A DNA stretch of 64,000 nucleotides from Roseiflexus sp. RS-1 (GTDB taxonomy: Bacteria; Chloroflexota; Chloroflexia; Chloroflexales; Roseiflexaceae). A program made the position numbers and the translations under genes. A model generated the notes under the pieces. It worked only from the letters and a program-made list of their open reading frames with translations. It was not told where the DNA came from and ran no database searches. The stretch lies in assembly GCF_000016665.1 (NCBI RefSeq), contig NC_009523.1:2356001-2420000 (forward strand). Direction: 5' to 3'. This document shows positions 1 through 9,800 of this stretch, in pieces. Numbering within the stretch: the first letter of the stretch is position 1; every line of letters starts with the position of its first letter.

Positions 1-27
1 ATCCGTCTGATTCCTCTGCGAACCCGG

Positions 28-351
28 ATGAAGTCCACGGAAATCCACCCCCCAGGCGCCAGTCGCCGGAGTGCCGGGGTGCTGCGCCGGGCGATTGGAC
101 GCTTGCCCCCGTTTCATCTGGCGGGAACGGATACTGCCATGGGCGTTACGATGGCGCACGCCCCGCATCCAGAGCGACGCACGGCCTTCGAACGAACGGT
201 CGCCGACATGGGGGTGCGGCATTGGCGGATCACACCCCGATCGCCGTGGCAAAATGGCATCATTGAACGGAGCAATCGGACGGATACTGCGGAATGGTTC
301 CATCAGCAGGAGTGCTCCTGTTCCGACCATCGTCGGTATGGGCATCGGTGA
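28..351 (+). pseudogene. IS481-like transposase remnant
   Basis: An open frame of 107 codons carries the end of a DDE integrase core. The stretch ITPRSPWQNGIIERSNR, around residues 68-84, is the usual context of the catalytic Glu in IS481-like transposases, and it follows a plausible helix, AFERTVADMGVRHW. The two upstream catalytic Asp residues and the N-terminal helix-turn-helix are not present, and the frame changes character after residue 95. I read it as a decayed insertion sequence with no intact copy in the window. The family assignment rests on the one motif. Confidence 0.55.
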
Positions 352-504
352 TGGGAGATGTAGTCCAACGATCACCGGCCACAGCAAGGGCGCGATGGCG
401 CCACACCGTTGGCGATCTTCCGTCGGTACTATCCGACTCCATGCCGCTGCCATGGGTGCGCTACCATAATGAAGCAGTACAGCTATCGACTACCACGGGC
501 GCGC

Positions 505-552
505 CCTTACCTTCTCACCTTCCACCTCTCCACCTGCAACGCTCAACGCCGT
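505..552. repeat. Short 7-bp repeat array upstream of the dinG-like gene
   Basis: Period-7 units such as CTTCTCA, CCTTCCA, CCTCTCC, ACCTGCA and ACGCTCA run up to the TATAAT box. They belong to the heptamer family seen at many other gaps in this window. This copy is short and divergent. Confidence 0.5.
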
Positions 553-554
553 GC

Positions 555-560
555 TATAAT
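555..560 (+). promoter_or_regulatory. -10 box (TATAAT) of the dinG-like gene
   Basis: A perfect TATAAT lies 38 bases before the start codon at 599. No good -35 hexamer is visible; the best candidate, CTGCAA at 534-539, has a short spacer. The upstream side is heptamer repeat. Confidence 0.45.
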
Positions 561-598
561 GTCTCCCCAGTTGGCGCATCGGCAGGCAGGGGCGCGTT

Positions 599-3469
599 AT
601 GAACCAGATCTACATCGCAATCGATGTCGAAACGACCGGGCTTGAGGCGGGGGTTGATGAGATTATCGAGATCGCTGCGGTCAAGTTCAACGCAGATGAG
701 GTGCTCGAAACGTTCAGCACCCTGGTGCAACCGGTCCATTCACTCCCCCTTAATTCCAGCCGGTTGACAGGCATCACTGCAGATATGCTCGCCAGCGCCC
801 CGCGCTTTGCCGAAGTTGCGCCACGTTTTGCCGCGTTCCTCAAGAATTACCCGCTCGTCGGGCACAATGTCGAGTTCGACCTGCGTATGCTGCGCGCTCA
901 GGGGATGCGACTGCCCCAACCAGCATTCGATACGTTTGAACTGGCAACGTTGCTGATGCCGCGCACGCCAGCGTACCGCCTTAGCGCGCTCGCGGCAACC
1001 CTGGGTATTCATCACGATGAAGCTCACCGCGCGCTGAGCGACGCAGATGTAACCCGTCAGATCTTCCTCTACCTGCTGCGCCGGATTGAGGCGCTCCCCC
1101 TGGACGATCTCAATGAGATCATGCGCCTGACCAGCCAGATTGAGTGGGGTCTGCGGAGCCTGTTCGAGGAAGCGCAACGCGCAAAAGCGCGACGCGTCTT
1201 TGTGGACGCAATACCCATCCAGGCAGACCGTTACGACGATCGTGATGAGAAGATCGTGCCGCTGAAACCGACCGGTGATGAGCGCCCGATCGATCTGGCG
1301 GACATCCGTCGGTTCTTCAGTCCTGATGGCGCGCTCGGTCGCGCGTTTGCGGGGTATGAACAGCGCGATCAGCAGGTGCGTATGTCCGAAGCGGTCGCCG
1401 ATACGTTCAACCAGGGAGGGGCGCTGATCGCCGAAGCCGGCACCGGCACCGGCAAAGGGCTGGCGTACCTGGTTCCTGCGGCGCTGCACGCTGCGCGCCG
1501 TGGCGAACGGGTGGTGATTTCGACCAATACGATCAATCTGCAAGATCAACTCTTCTTCAAAGACATCCCGGCGTTGCAACAGGTGATGTCCAACGGCGCC
1601 GACGAAGCGCCGTTCACTGCGGCGCTGCTCAAAGGGCGCAGCAACTATCTCTGTCTCAAGCGCTATAAAGACCTGCGCCGCGATCAGCGGTTGATGTCGG
1701 ACGATGTGCGCGCGCTGCTCAAGGTGCAGTTGTGGCTGCCGACGACCGAAAGCGGGGATCGGGCGGAACTGCCGCTTCACGAGGGCGAGAATGCGTCCTG
1801 GAACAGGATGAGCGCCGCCTGGGAACAGTGCACCGGTCCACGGTGCAGCGAGTTTCAGCGCTGCTTCTTCTTCAAGGCGCGCAAACAGGCGGAAGCGGCG
1901 CACCTGGTGATCGTCAACCACGCGCTGCTCATGGCGGATCTGGCGGTCGAAAACGATGTCATCCCACCCTACGACTACCTCATCATCGATGAGGCGCACA
2001 ATCTGGAAGACGTGGCTACCGACCAGTTGAGTTTCAATGTTGATCGTGAAGGATTGCTTGCATTTCTCGACGATATTTTCACCGAAGGGCAGGCGCAGGT
2101 GGTCGGCGGTCTGCTGAGCGAACTGCCCAACCACTTCCGCGAAAGTATGGCAACCCGCACCGACATCGACCGCGCCGATGCGATTGCCGATACGTTGCGC
2201 CCGGCAGTGGCGCGCGCGCGCGATGCGGTGTATGGGTGCTTCAATGTGCTGATGACATTCATCAAGCGCGAAGCCGAACTGACCGCCTATGACTCGCGGT
2301 TGCGCATCACCGATTCGCTGCGACGCAAACCGTCGTGGGCAGAGGTCGAACGCGCCTGGGACGCGCTCAGCGTGGCGCTCCACGCTGTCGGCGAGGGGCT
2401 GGGGCGTCTGGAGACGTTGTTGATCGACCTTAAGGATGCAGAATTACTGGAGTACGACGCCCTGATGCTACGGGTGCAGGCGCTCAGGCGCTACGCCACC
2501 GACGTGCGCGTCAATATCGGGCATATCCTGACCGGCGGCGCGGAAGAAAAGGTCACCTGGCTGACTCACGATCGTATGCGCGATACGCTGACTCTTTCCG
2601 CAGCGCCGTTGTCGGTCGCTGACGTGCTGCGCACCAACCTGTTCGAAGCGAAGACTGCGACCATCCTGACCTCGGCGACGCTGTCGGTCGGCGGCAACTT
2701 TGCCTTCATCCGTGAACGCATTGGTCTTGATCACGCCGAAGAGTTGACGCTGGACTCGCCGTTCGACTATACCCGGCAGGCGTTGCTCTACATCCCGCAG
2801 GATATTCCCGAACCAAACCAGAATGGCTACCAGCGGGCGCTGGAGCAGGCGATCATCGACCTGGCGCGCGCGACCGGCGGTCGAATGCTGGTGCTGTTTA
2901 CCGCTACAAATGCGCTACGCCAGACGTACCGCGCCATCCAGGAGCCGCTGGAAGATGCAGGGATCGCGGTGCTCGGTCAGGGGATCGACGGTTCGCGCCG
3001 CAGTCTGCTCGAACGTTTCAAGGAGTTTCCCGGTACCGTGCTGCTCGGCACGTCGAGTTTCTGGGAAGGGGTTGATGTCGTCGGCGATGCGCTCTCGGTG
3101 CTGGTGATCGCCAAACTCCCTTTCAGCGTGCCCACCGACCCGATCTTTGCAGCGCGGTCGGAACAGTTCGACGATCCCTTCAACCAGTATGCAGTGCCAC
3201 AGTCGATCCTGCGCTTCAAGCAGGGGTTCGGGCGCCTGATCCGTTCCAGAGAGGATCGCGGCGTGGTGGCAGTCCTCGACCGTCGCCTGCTGACGAAGAA
3301 GTATGGACAGATGTTCCTTGAGTCGCTGCCGCATACCACCGTGCGCAGCGGACCGTTGCAACGCCTGCCCGATCTTGCGAAACGCTTCCTGGCGGTCGGC
3401 AACGGTGCGATCAACGGCGCTCCCGGCGCAACGGCAACCGCTTCTGAAATGAAACGCACGCAGCGATAA
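599..3469 (+). CDS. DinG-family helicase with N-terminal 3'-5' exonuclease domain
   Basis: A 956-residue fusion. Residues 4-165 form a DEDDh exonuclease: Asp9 and Glu11 in AIDVETTG, the Asp of HNVEFDLRM, and the His/Asp pair of AHRALSDAD. The rest is a superfamily 2 helicase of the XPD/DinG type: Walker A AGTGTGKG near 280, DEAH in IIDEAHNL near 462, SSFWEGVD near 818, and the last motif QGFGRLIRS near 875. Four Cys between Walker A and DEAH (LCLK, EQC, PRC, QRC) fit the 4Fe-4S cluster of this family. The family unwinds DNA 5'-3' in repair and R-loop or D-loop removal. This exonuclease-helicase layout is known in Firmicutes DinG. It is transcribed alone, and no terminator is visible. Confidence 0.93.
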   Translation: MNQIYIAIDVETTGLEAGVDEIIEIAAVKFNADEVLETFSTLVQPVHSLPLNSSRLTGITADMLASAPRFAEVAPRFAAFLKNYPLVGHNVEFDLRMLRAQGMRLPQPAFDTFELATLLMPRTPAYRLSALAATLGIHHDEAHRALSDADVTRQIFLYLLRRIEALPLDDLNEIMRLTSQIEWGLRSLFEEAQRAKARRVFVDAIPIQADRYDDRDEKIVPLKPTGDERPIDLADIRRFFSPDGALGRAFAGYEQRDQQVRMSEAVADTFNQGGALIAEAGTGTGKGLAYLVPAALHAARRGERVVISTNTINLQDQLFFKDIPALQQVMSNGADEAPFTAALLKGRSNYLCLKRYKDLRRDQRLMSDDVRALLKVQLWLPTTESGDRAELPLHEGENASWNRMSAAWEQCTGPRCSEFQRCFFFKARKQAEAAHLVIVNHALLMADLAVENDVIPPYDYLIIDEAHNLEDVATDQLSFNVDREGLLAFLDDIFTEGQAQVVGGLLSELPNHFRESMATRTDIDRADAIADTLRPAVARARDAVYGCFNVLMTFIKREAELTAYDSRLRITDSLRRKPSWAEVERAWDALSVALHAVGEGLGRLETLLIDLKDAELLEYDALMLRVQALRRYATDVRVNIGHILTGGAEEKVTWLTHDRMRDTLTLSAAPLSVADVLRTNLFEAKTATILTSATLSVGGNFAFIRERIGLDHAEELTLDSPFDYTRQALLYIPQDIPEPNQNGYQRALEQAIIDLARATGGRMLVLFTATNALRQTYRAIQEPLEDAGIAVLGQGIDGSRRSLLERFKEFPGTVLLGTSSFWEGVDVVGDALSVLVIAKLPFSVPTDPIFAARSEQFDDPFNQYAVPQSILRFKQGFGRLIRSREDRGVVAVLDRRLLTKKYGQMFLESLPHTTVRSGPLQRLPDLAKRFLAVGNGAINGAPGATATASEMKRTQR

Positions 3470-3530
3470 ACGTGAGCATAGACCTCAGGGTTCAGCGGAA
3501 CGGCGTCGGGTGAAGGCGCATGTTGGACGG

Positions 3531-3836
3531 CTACTCGACCTTTGCCATCATTGTGGCCCAGCGCTCTGCCATTCGCTTCATCTCATCTGCATATTTTGGC
3601 CAATTGTACAATGTCTCCGGGTCAAAGTCCGCCCCATTTGGCCATACCAGTGTGTGTACTTCCGCGTCTATGTGAACCTGTTTGAACAGTTCTTCGTCCC
3701 GCAACATTCCATACACCGGTCCTTCCAACACTGGCTCGAAATTGATCTCTCGAACCATTCCATCATCAAAAGCGATGCGTAATGTGTAGGGACCTGTGAT
3801 TTCAAATCCAATCACCCGGCAGATCAAGTGTTCCAT
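3531..3836 (-). CDS. DUF2442 domain protein
   Basis: 101 residues matching the DUF2442 fold: an N-terminal strand pair giving YTLRIAFDDGMVREINFEPVL, a middle FKQVHIDAEVHTLVWPNG, then DFDPETLYNW, which is the family's usual C-terminal signature. It lies 11 bases downstream of a DUF4160 gene on the same strand. These two domains are very often adjacent, and the pair is suspected to be toxin-antitoxin-like, though no biochemical role is established. The start is an ATG at 3836; the upstream sequence AGGAGTGAAAA gives a good ribosome site. Confidence 0.85.
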   Translation of the reverse strand: MEHLICRVIGFEITGPYTLRIAFDDGMVREINFEPVLEGPVYGMLRDEELFKQVHIDAEVHTLVWPNGADFDPETLYNWPKYADEMKRMAERWATMMAKVE

Positions 3837-3847
3837 TTTTCACTCCT

Positions 3848-4117
3848 TTAGTGCAGTGGCGCTATCTTATGCGGCGCCTGTCCTGCCTGCAACCGCTCCC
3901 AACTCTCTCGTAGTTCGCCTTGATGCAATTCCGCCCATGCCTCCACAAGCCGTTGTTGTCTACGAGGCAACTCACCACTTATCCTCTCTATTGGGTCAAT
4001 GCTGTATACTGCTGCATGGTTCTGGTAATACACGTGGAAGTGGGGAACATGGTGGGGCACGCCCGGCTCCACATACATGCGGATGATGATACCGAAGAAG
4101 CGCGCAAGTTCAGGCAA
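3848..4117 (-). CDS. DUF4160 domain protein
   Basis: About 89 residues with the DUF4160 hallmarks: ELARFFGIIIRMY at the start, the His-rich strand HVPHFHVYYQNHAAVYSID, and a Leu-rich helix with RRQQRLVEAWAELHQ. A TTG at 4117 is chosen as the start because GGAG lies seven bases before it and because the family usually begins with MPE followed by this motif; an upstream TTG at 4132 is also open. It forms a two-gene unit with the DUF2442 gene. Function is unknown. Confidence 0.8.
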   Translation of the reverse strand: MPELARFFGIIIRMYVEPGVPHHVPHFHVYYQNHAAVYSIDPIERISGELPRRQQRLVEAWAELHQGELRESWERLQAGQAPHKIAPLH

Positions 4118-4266
4118 GGCAGCACTCCACAATTCTGCATCATCATTTCCCTGAACGACTTATAACCTTTGAGTGCGCTACGTTCCAGCATCCGCGGAGG
4201 CATAGGCAAACCCTTTCCAGATGATGCTTCCTTCAAGTGTACCACGGATCGGGTTTGCCTGGATAT

Positions 4267-5406
4267 TTACGCCCGCGCTGCCGCACCGATCGTCTCCGCG
4301 ACGGCGCGCTCGATGCGTGTATCGTCGCCGGAGGTCTCGAGCGGATCTTTGCGCAACCGGTGACGCAGTGAGAGGGTCGCAACCCGCGCGATGTCAGACG
4401 GTTGGGCGCTGTCGCGTCCCTCGAACGCCGCCAGCGCCACGGCTGCACGCGCCAGCGTCAACTCGCCGCGGTGACCGTCGATGTTCAGCGCGACACACAA
4501 ACGCGCTGCCGCGTACAATGCCTCATCGGTCAGTTCAACGGAACTGAGACGCTTCTGCGCTGCGCGAATGCGCCGCTGGAGGCGCTGCTGTTCCCGCTCC
4601 CACTGTTGCGCAAAGGCAACTGGATCGGCGTCGAACGCGCGCCGGCGCTTGACAATCTCAACCCGCTCCGCCACATCGTCGATGGTCGTGATCCGCGCAT
4701 GCAGCCCGAACCGGTCGAGCAGTTGCGGGCGCAGGTCACCCTCCTCCGGGTTGCCGCTGCCGACGAGCACAAAACGCGCCGGGTGCCGTACCGAAATTCC
4801 TTCACGTTCGACGACATTGACCCCGCTCTGCGCCACATCGAGCAACAGATCGACCAGGTGATCTTCGAGCAGGTTCACTTCATCGATGTACAGAAAGCCA
4901 CGATTGGCGCGCGCCAGCAATCCCGGCGCAAATGCCTGCACTCCTTCGACCAGCGCACGCTCGATGTCGAGTGCGCCGACCACCCGATCCTCAGTTGCAC
5001 CAAGCGGCAGATCAACCACCGGAACCGGGCGCAGGATCGAGGGCGGGCGTTTCGCGCCAGCGCGCCGCTTCTCCTGCCCGTTCTTTGTTGTGTGCTGATC
5101 GGGTGCAGAGCAGTGTGGACAGATTGGCGATGGCGCTGCCGGATCGCATCCGTAGGGGCACCCGGCGACGGCGCGCTGCGGCGGAAGGAGCGCAGCCAGC
5201 GCGCGCACCGCTGTGCTCTTTGCTGTTCCGCGATGCCCCATGACCATAACGCCGCCTATCGTTGGATCAATCACACAGAGGAGCAGCGCGAGTTTCAGTT
5301 CCGCCTGACCGACAATCGCAGTGAATGGATAGACCGGCAGCGTTGTGGGGACGCTGTCGGTCTCCCTGCCATTATGGGTTTCAGATGATGATCCTGTCAT
5401 ATGCAT
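4267..5406 (-). CDS. bchI: Magnesium chelatase ATPase subunit I
   Basis: A 379-residue AAA+ protein that, with BchD, drives ATP-dependent insertion of Mg2+ into protoporphyrin IX on BchH in the cytoplasm. Walker A GHRGTAKST is at 57-65, a Cys-rich insert CPYGCDPAAPSPICPHC near 82-98 is typical of BchI/ChlI, Walker B is GFLYIDEVNLLEDHL, and the sensor stretch GSGNPEEGDLRPQLLDRF follows. It starts 5 bases after the stop of the BCD-family carrier and is the last gene of its unit. There is no clear Shine-Dalgarno site, so translation may be coupled; an ATG two codons in is an alternative start. No bchD is in the window. Confidence 0.96.
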   Translation of the reverse strand: MHMTGSSSETHNGRETDSVPTTLPVYPFTAIVGQAELKLALLLCVIDPTIGGVMVMGHRGTAKSTAVRALAALLPPQRAVAGCPYGCDPAAPSPICPHCSAPDQHTTKNGQEKRRAGAKRPPSILRPVPVVDLPLGATEDRVVGALDIERALVEGVQAFAPGLLARANRGFLYIDEVNLLEDHLVDLLLDVAQSGVNVVEREGISVRHPARFVLVGSGNPEEGDLRPQLLDRFGLHARITTIDDVAERVEIVKRRRAFDADPVAFAQQWEREQQRLQRRIRAAQKRLSSVELTDEALYAAARLCVALNIDGHRGELTLARAAVALAAFEGRDSAQPSDIARVATLSLRHRLRKDPLETSGDDTRIERAVAETIGAAARA

Positions 5407-5411
5407 TCAGA

Positions 5412-6713
5412 TCAGGCATCGCCAGTGATCGCAACCAGTTCGGTCAGCGACGGTTGGCGGCTGCGGAAGGCGGTCACATCGATTCGCTGTAATAATACCA
5501 GAGAAATGCCCAGCAGCATTGCCTCGATCAGGAAGACGCTGACATAGCCGCTGACGGCGCTGCCGCTCATATGGGCAATGACATCGCGCATCACGCCGCC
5601 AAGCAACGTGCCGACGCCACGGGCGATTGCATCTGCCACACCCCACGCACCGATGAACAAGCCGACCTGCTCGGCTGTTGTCATATCGAGCATCAGCGCC
5701 AGGTTGGTCGTGGTGGCAATGCCGGTGCCGAAACCAAGGAGCAGGATTCCAGGGATGAACATGGCTTCGATGGCGAGCATGCCGCTCAGCGCAATCAGCA
5801 GGAAGCCGGTTGCGGCAATCGAACCGCCGATCATCGCGCCGCGCTTCTTGCTGATCCAGCGACTGAGCACCGCACCGTACAGCAGTAATGCCGTCAATGT
5901 GGCGCCGCCCCACATCGCGGTCAGTTGCGTCGTTTCTTTGACATTCATTCCGAATGCCTGCGCGCCAAACGGCTCGAGCAGAACATCCTGCCCCAGGATC
6001 GCCGCCAGCAGCATGATGAGATAGACGAAAAAGAAACGTGCCTGCGGATTGCCGATAATGGCGCGGATGGCTGCCATCTGCCCGGCGCGGCTCTGCTGCA
6101 CGGTCGCCGTTGTGCGGCGCGGCTCGAGACCGATCAACCCCACAAGCGCCAGCGCCAGCGCCACGCCGCCTGTCTCCAGAAAGACGGTGAAGAGACGCTC
6201 TTCGCTGTACGGCTCCAGCGCACGCCCAACGACAATCGCCGTCACTATGACGCTGGTGATCATCATGAACCACATGATCGCAACAGTCCGCGAACGCTGC
6301 TGCTCAGTGGACATATCGCTGGCGAGCGACAGGTAGGCGACCACTGCGAGATTGTATCCAACGCCCCACATCCCAAACAGCAGAACCGCCAGCGGCACGC
6401 CGATCAGCGGCTCCCGCGCCAGCGCCAGCGCGGCGTGCGGCGCCAGGGCAGCGCCTGTGATGGCGAGCAATGTCCCCAGTGCGATATACGGCGTGCGTCG
6501 GTACCCGAAGATCGGGTGGGTGTCGGAGTATTGCCCGATCCAGACCTGCGCTGGCGACAGCACGTAGGGCAACACGACCAGCACGGCAACAATGCTCGCC
6601 AGAATGTTCAGATCGTGGATCATGATCCGGTTCAGCACGCTGTTGATCAGCACGAACGTCATCGCAATCGCAACGTGCAGCAATCCCAGACGAATGTTCT
6701 TGAACAGCGTCAT
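5412..6713 (-). CDS. BCD-family MFS carrier (PucC/LhaA-like), second copy
   Basis: A 433-residue, 12-helix membrane protein of the BCD (bacteriochlorophyll delivery) branch of the major facilitator superfamily, known from PucC, LhaA and BchJ-type proteins. Supporting stretches are LPYVLSPAQVWIGQYSDTHP followed by GYRRTPYIALGTLL, both characteristic of the branch, and GTGIATTTNLALMLDMTTAE in the C-terminal half. The family helps deliver pigment to, or assemble, light-harvesting complexes; direct transport is unproven. It lies between bchH and bchI. The start ATG at 6713 is preceded by AAAGGAGCGCGCG. A second, diverged copy is at 18082-19455. Confidence 0.88.
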   Translation of the reverse strand: MTLFKNIRLGLLHVAIAMTFVLINSVLNRIMIHDLNILASIVAVLVVLPYVLSPAQVWIGQYSDTHPIFGYRRTPYIALGTLLAITGAALAPHAALALAREPLIGVPLAVLLFGMWGVGYNLAVVAYLSLASDMSTEQQRSRTVAIMWFMMITSVIVTAIVVGRALEPYSEERLFTVFLETGGVALALALVGLIGLEPRRTTATVQQSRAGQMAAIRAIIGNPQARFFFVYLIMLLAAILGQDVLLEPFGAQAFGMNVKETTQLTAMWGGATLTALLLYGAVLSRWISKKRGAMIGGSIAATGFLLIALSGMLAIEAMFIPGILLLGFGTGIATTTNLALMLDMTTAEQVGLFIGAWGVADAIARGVGTLLGGVMRDVIAHMSGSAVSGYVSVFLIEAMLLGISLVLLQRIDVTAFRSRQPSLTELVAITGDA

Positions 6714-6722
6714 CGCGCGCTC

Positions 6723-6846
6723 CTTTCATTCCTGGCGTTGAACGTTCAACGTTGTAATGTTCAACGCTTAACGTTAACCTTTCATTCCTGGCGTTCAACG
6801 TTCTAACGTTCAACGTTCAACGTTCTAACGTTCAACGCTCAACATC
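6723..6846. repeat. 7-bp repeat array between bchH and the BCD carrier gene
   Basis: Units of the AACGTTC/CAACGTT type fill the gap. A 17-base block, CTTTCATTCCTGGCGTT, occurs twice (near 6723 and 6779), so the array has also been duplicated as a larger piece. The last units overlap the end of bchH and contain its TGA stop. Confidence 0.85.
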
Positions 6847-9800
6847 CAACCGCAACCCCTTCCAGCCGATCCTCAAGATCCGCATAAATGGCTTGAAGCG
6901 CTTCGAGGGTTGCTTCATCCGCATTCCAGAACCCACGACTGTGCGCTTCGAGCAGTCTGCCGGCGATAGCTGTGGCAGCATGCGGGTTGAGGCTTGCCAG
7001 TCGCTCACGCATGGCTTCATCGAGGATGAAGGTTTCCGCCACTCCCTGATACACCCACCCCTCGACGGCATCGGCGGTGGCGCTCCAGCCATAGGTGTTG
7101 CTGACGCGCGCTTCGATTTCGTGCACCCCCTGATAGCCGTGCGCCAGCATTGCCTCGAACCACTTCGGATTCAAGAGTTTGGCGCGGGTTTCAATACGCA
7201 CCTGTTGCTCCAGCGTACTGATGCGCTCGCCGGTGGTCGCCAGCGCCTCGGCGACCAGGACGCGCGGGCGGGCGCCGCGCAGTTTCTCGACGCTCTTCGT
7301 TACGCCACCCAGATATTCGTAGTAGTGATCGATGTCGCTGATCCCAATCTCGAAACTGTCCACATTCTGGAAGGTGGCGTCAACTGTCGCCAGCGCGCGT
7401 TCCATGATGGCGCGCGCATCACGCCATTCGCCGCGCGCGTCGAGCGTGAAACTCTTCCGTGCAACGAAGGCTTCGCTCATTTCGGCATCGCTGTTCCAGG
7501 TGCTGCTTTCCACCAGGTGATTGACATTCGCGCCGTAACTCCCCGGCGCATTCGAGAATACCCGGATGGCAGCGTCATCGAGACTGATGCCGAGTTCCGC
7601 GGCATGCGCGAGCGCATGTTTGCGCACATAATTCCACTCTGGCGGTTCATCGGCGTGCGCCGCCAGTCGCGCCGCCTTATCCAGCAGGCGCATCTGGTGG
7701 GCGAACAGGTCGCGGAAGATGCCGCTGACGGTGATCACTGCATCGACGCGCGGTCTGCCCAGTTCTTCCAGCGGAATGAGCGTCACGTCGCTGACATTGC
7801 CGAGTTCGTCGGTGACCGGGCGCGCGCCCATGAGCGCCAGCGCCTGCGCCACACCTTCGCCGTCACTCTTCAGGTTATCGGTCCCCCACAGCACGATGGC
7901 AACGCTTTCCGGCATACGTCCCTGCTCGCGGGTCAGGCGCGCCAGCAGGTCGGCAACCAGACGTTCGCCGGTTGCCTGAGCCGCAGGCGTGGGCACACGA
8001 TAGGGATCCAGACCGTGGATGTTGCGTCCGGTCGGCACGGCAGCCGGGTTGCGCACCACATCGTTGCCGGGCGATGGTGGAATGTAGCCGCCGTCCAGCG
8101 CGTGCAACAGGTTGCAGAGTTCGTGGTCGTGCACCATTCGGTCGAGCAGCGCTTCAAGATAGGCGCGGAACCGGCGCAGCGCATCAGTCGGCAGGTGTGC
8201 ACGCTGTTGCAACAGGCGCTCGAATGTCGCAACCGGCGGAGACGCCGATGACTCCCGACTCCGATACTCGTCCACCAGCGCACGCACCGCATCGCGCACG
8301 ATCGTATCGATCTGCTGAAAGGTCTCCTGGGCGCACGGATCGTGGCGCAGCGCCGCCTGCAAACGACCGTAATCGCGCCCCAGCGCCGCAGCCACCAGAT
8401 GGGTCAGCGGATGTTCAACACCCGGCGGACGGGCGAATGCGGCAACCAGCGCCAGCACATCGGCAAGTTCGGCGGGATCGGGGTCCTTATCGAGAACGTG
8501 CAATCCCACCGGGATCATGCGCTGCTCGATCTGGATCAGTTCATGCGCCAGTGATGCCACATATGCTTCATCGTTTGCAGCATCGGGCGATTCGCTGCCA
8601 ATGCCCAGTTGTTCCGCCTGTGCGCGAATATCCGCCAGCATACCCGGATCGGGTCGCGCGCGGTAAGCATCGAGCGTGTCTTTCAGGCGACGCAACCCTT
8701 TGTACAGACCCGCCTGCTGGAGCGGCGGGACCATATAACTCACCAGCGTTGCGGCGCTGCGTCGCTTTGCAATCGTGCCTTCGCTGGGGTTGTTGACGCT
8801 GTAGTAGTAGATGTTCGGCAACGGACCGAGCAACCGCATAGGCCAGCACTGCGCGCTGAGACCGGCTTGCTTGCCGGGCATAAACTCCAGCGCGCCATGG
8901 GTGCCGAAGTGCACCACCGCATGCGCGCCGAACACATGCGTCAGCCATGTGTAGAAAGCGGCAAACGCATGGTTGGGCGCCGCGTCCTTCGCCATCAGCA
9001 GACGCATCGGGTCGCGCTCATAACCGAACGAAGGCTGTAATCCGACGAACACATTCCCGAACATGTGACCACAAATGAAGAAATCGCGACCATCGTTTAG
9101 CAACTCGCCAGGCGCCGCGCCCCAGAACGGCTCGATAGCCGCGTATGCCGGGAAGAGCCGCCGGTAATCAGCGACGCTGAGACGGGCAGCCACATTGCCG
9201 GGCGTGCCAAAGAGTTCAGCGTTCTGCTGCACCACACGATAGCGCAGTTCGTCCGGCGTCTCTGGAACCTCGACCGTATATCCGGCGTCGCGCAACGCCA
9301 GGAGCAGACGATGGAGCGATGCAAACACATCGAGATACGCGGCAGTGCCAGCGTTGCCAAGATTCGGCGGAAAGTTGAAGAGCACCAGCGCCAGTTTTTT
9401 CGCATGGTTTGGCGTGCGTCGCAGCGCCACGTGCCGCTCGATCCGCCCGGCGGCAAGTTCAATCTGATCGGGCAACGGCACAAACTGATCACTACCGGCG
9501 GTCGGTCCGCCAAAAACCAGCGGCTCGGTCGCACTATCGAGTTCCGGCAGCGCCACATTCATCGCCACCTGAATCGGGGAGAGTCCGGCATCGTCGCGCT
9601 GCCACTCTTCGACTCGCTGGAAAGAGAGCGGCACCAGACTCAGATACGAAACATCGAGATCGCTGAGCGCTGCAACCGCTTCCTCTGGCTGGCTCGCCGC
9701 CATCCCGCCGACCAGGGCAAAGCCCACGCCGTTGACCAGCACATCGACCGTTGCCCGGCGGGGATGGCGGGGGGTCTTTGCAGCGCCGAACCAGTGGTGT

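Noticed and set aside
740-2383. A 547-codon open frame antisense to the dinG-like gene
   Set aside because: It is the mirror of a high-GC gene with strong third-position bias. The plus-strand frame has all helicase and exonuclease motifs; the antisense product has none.
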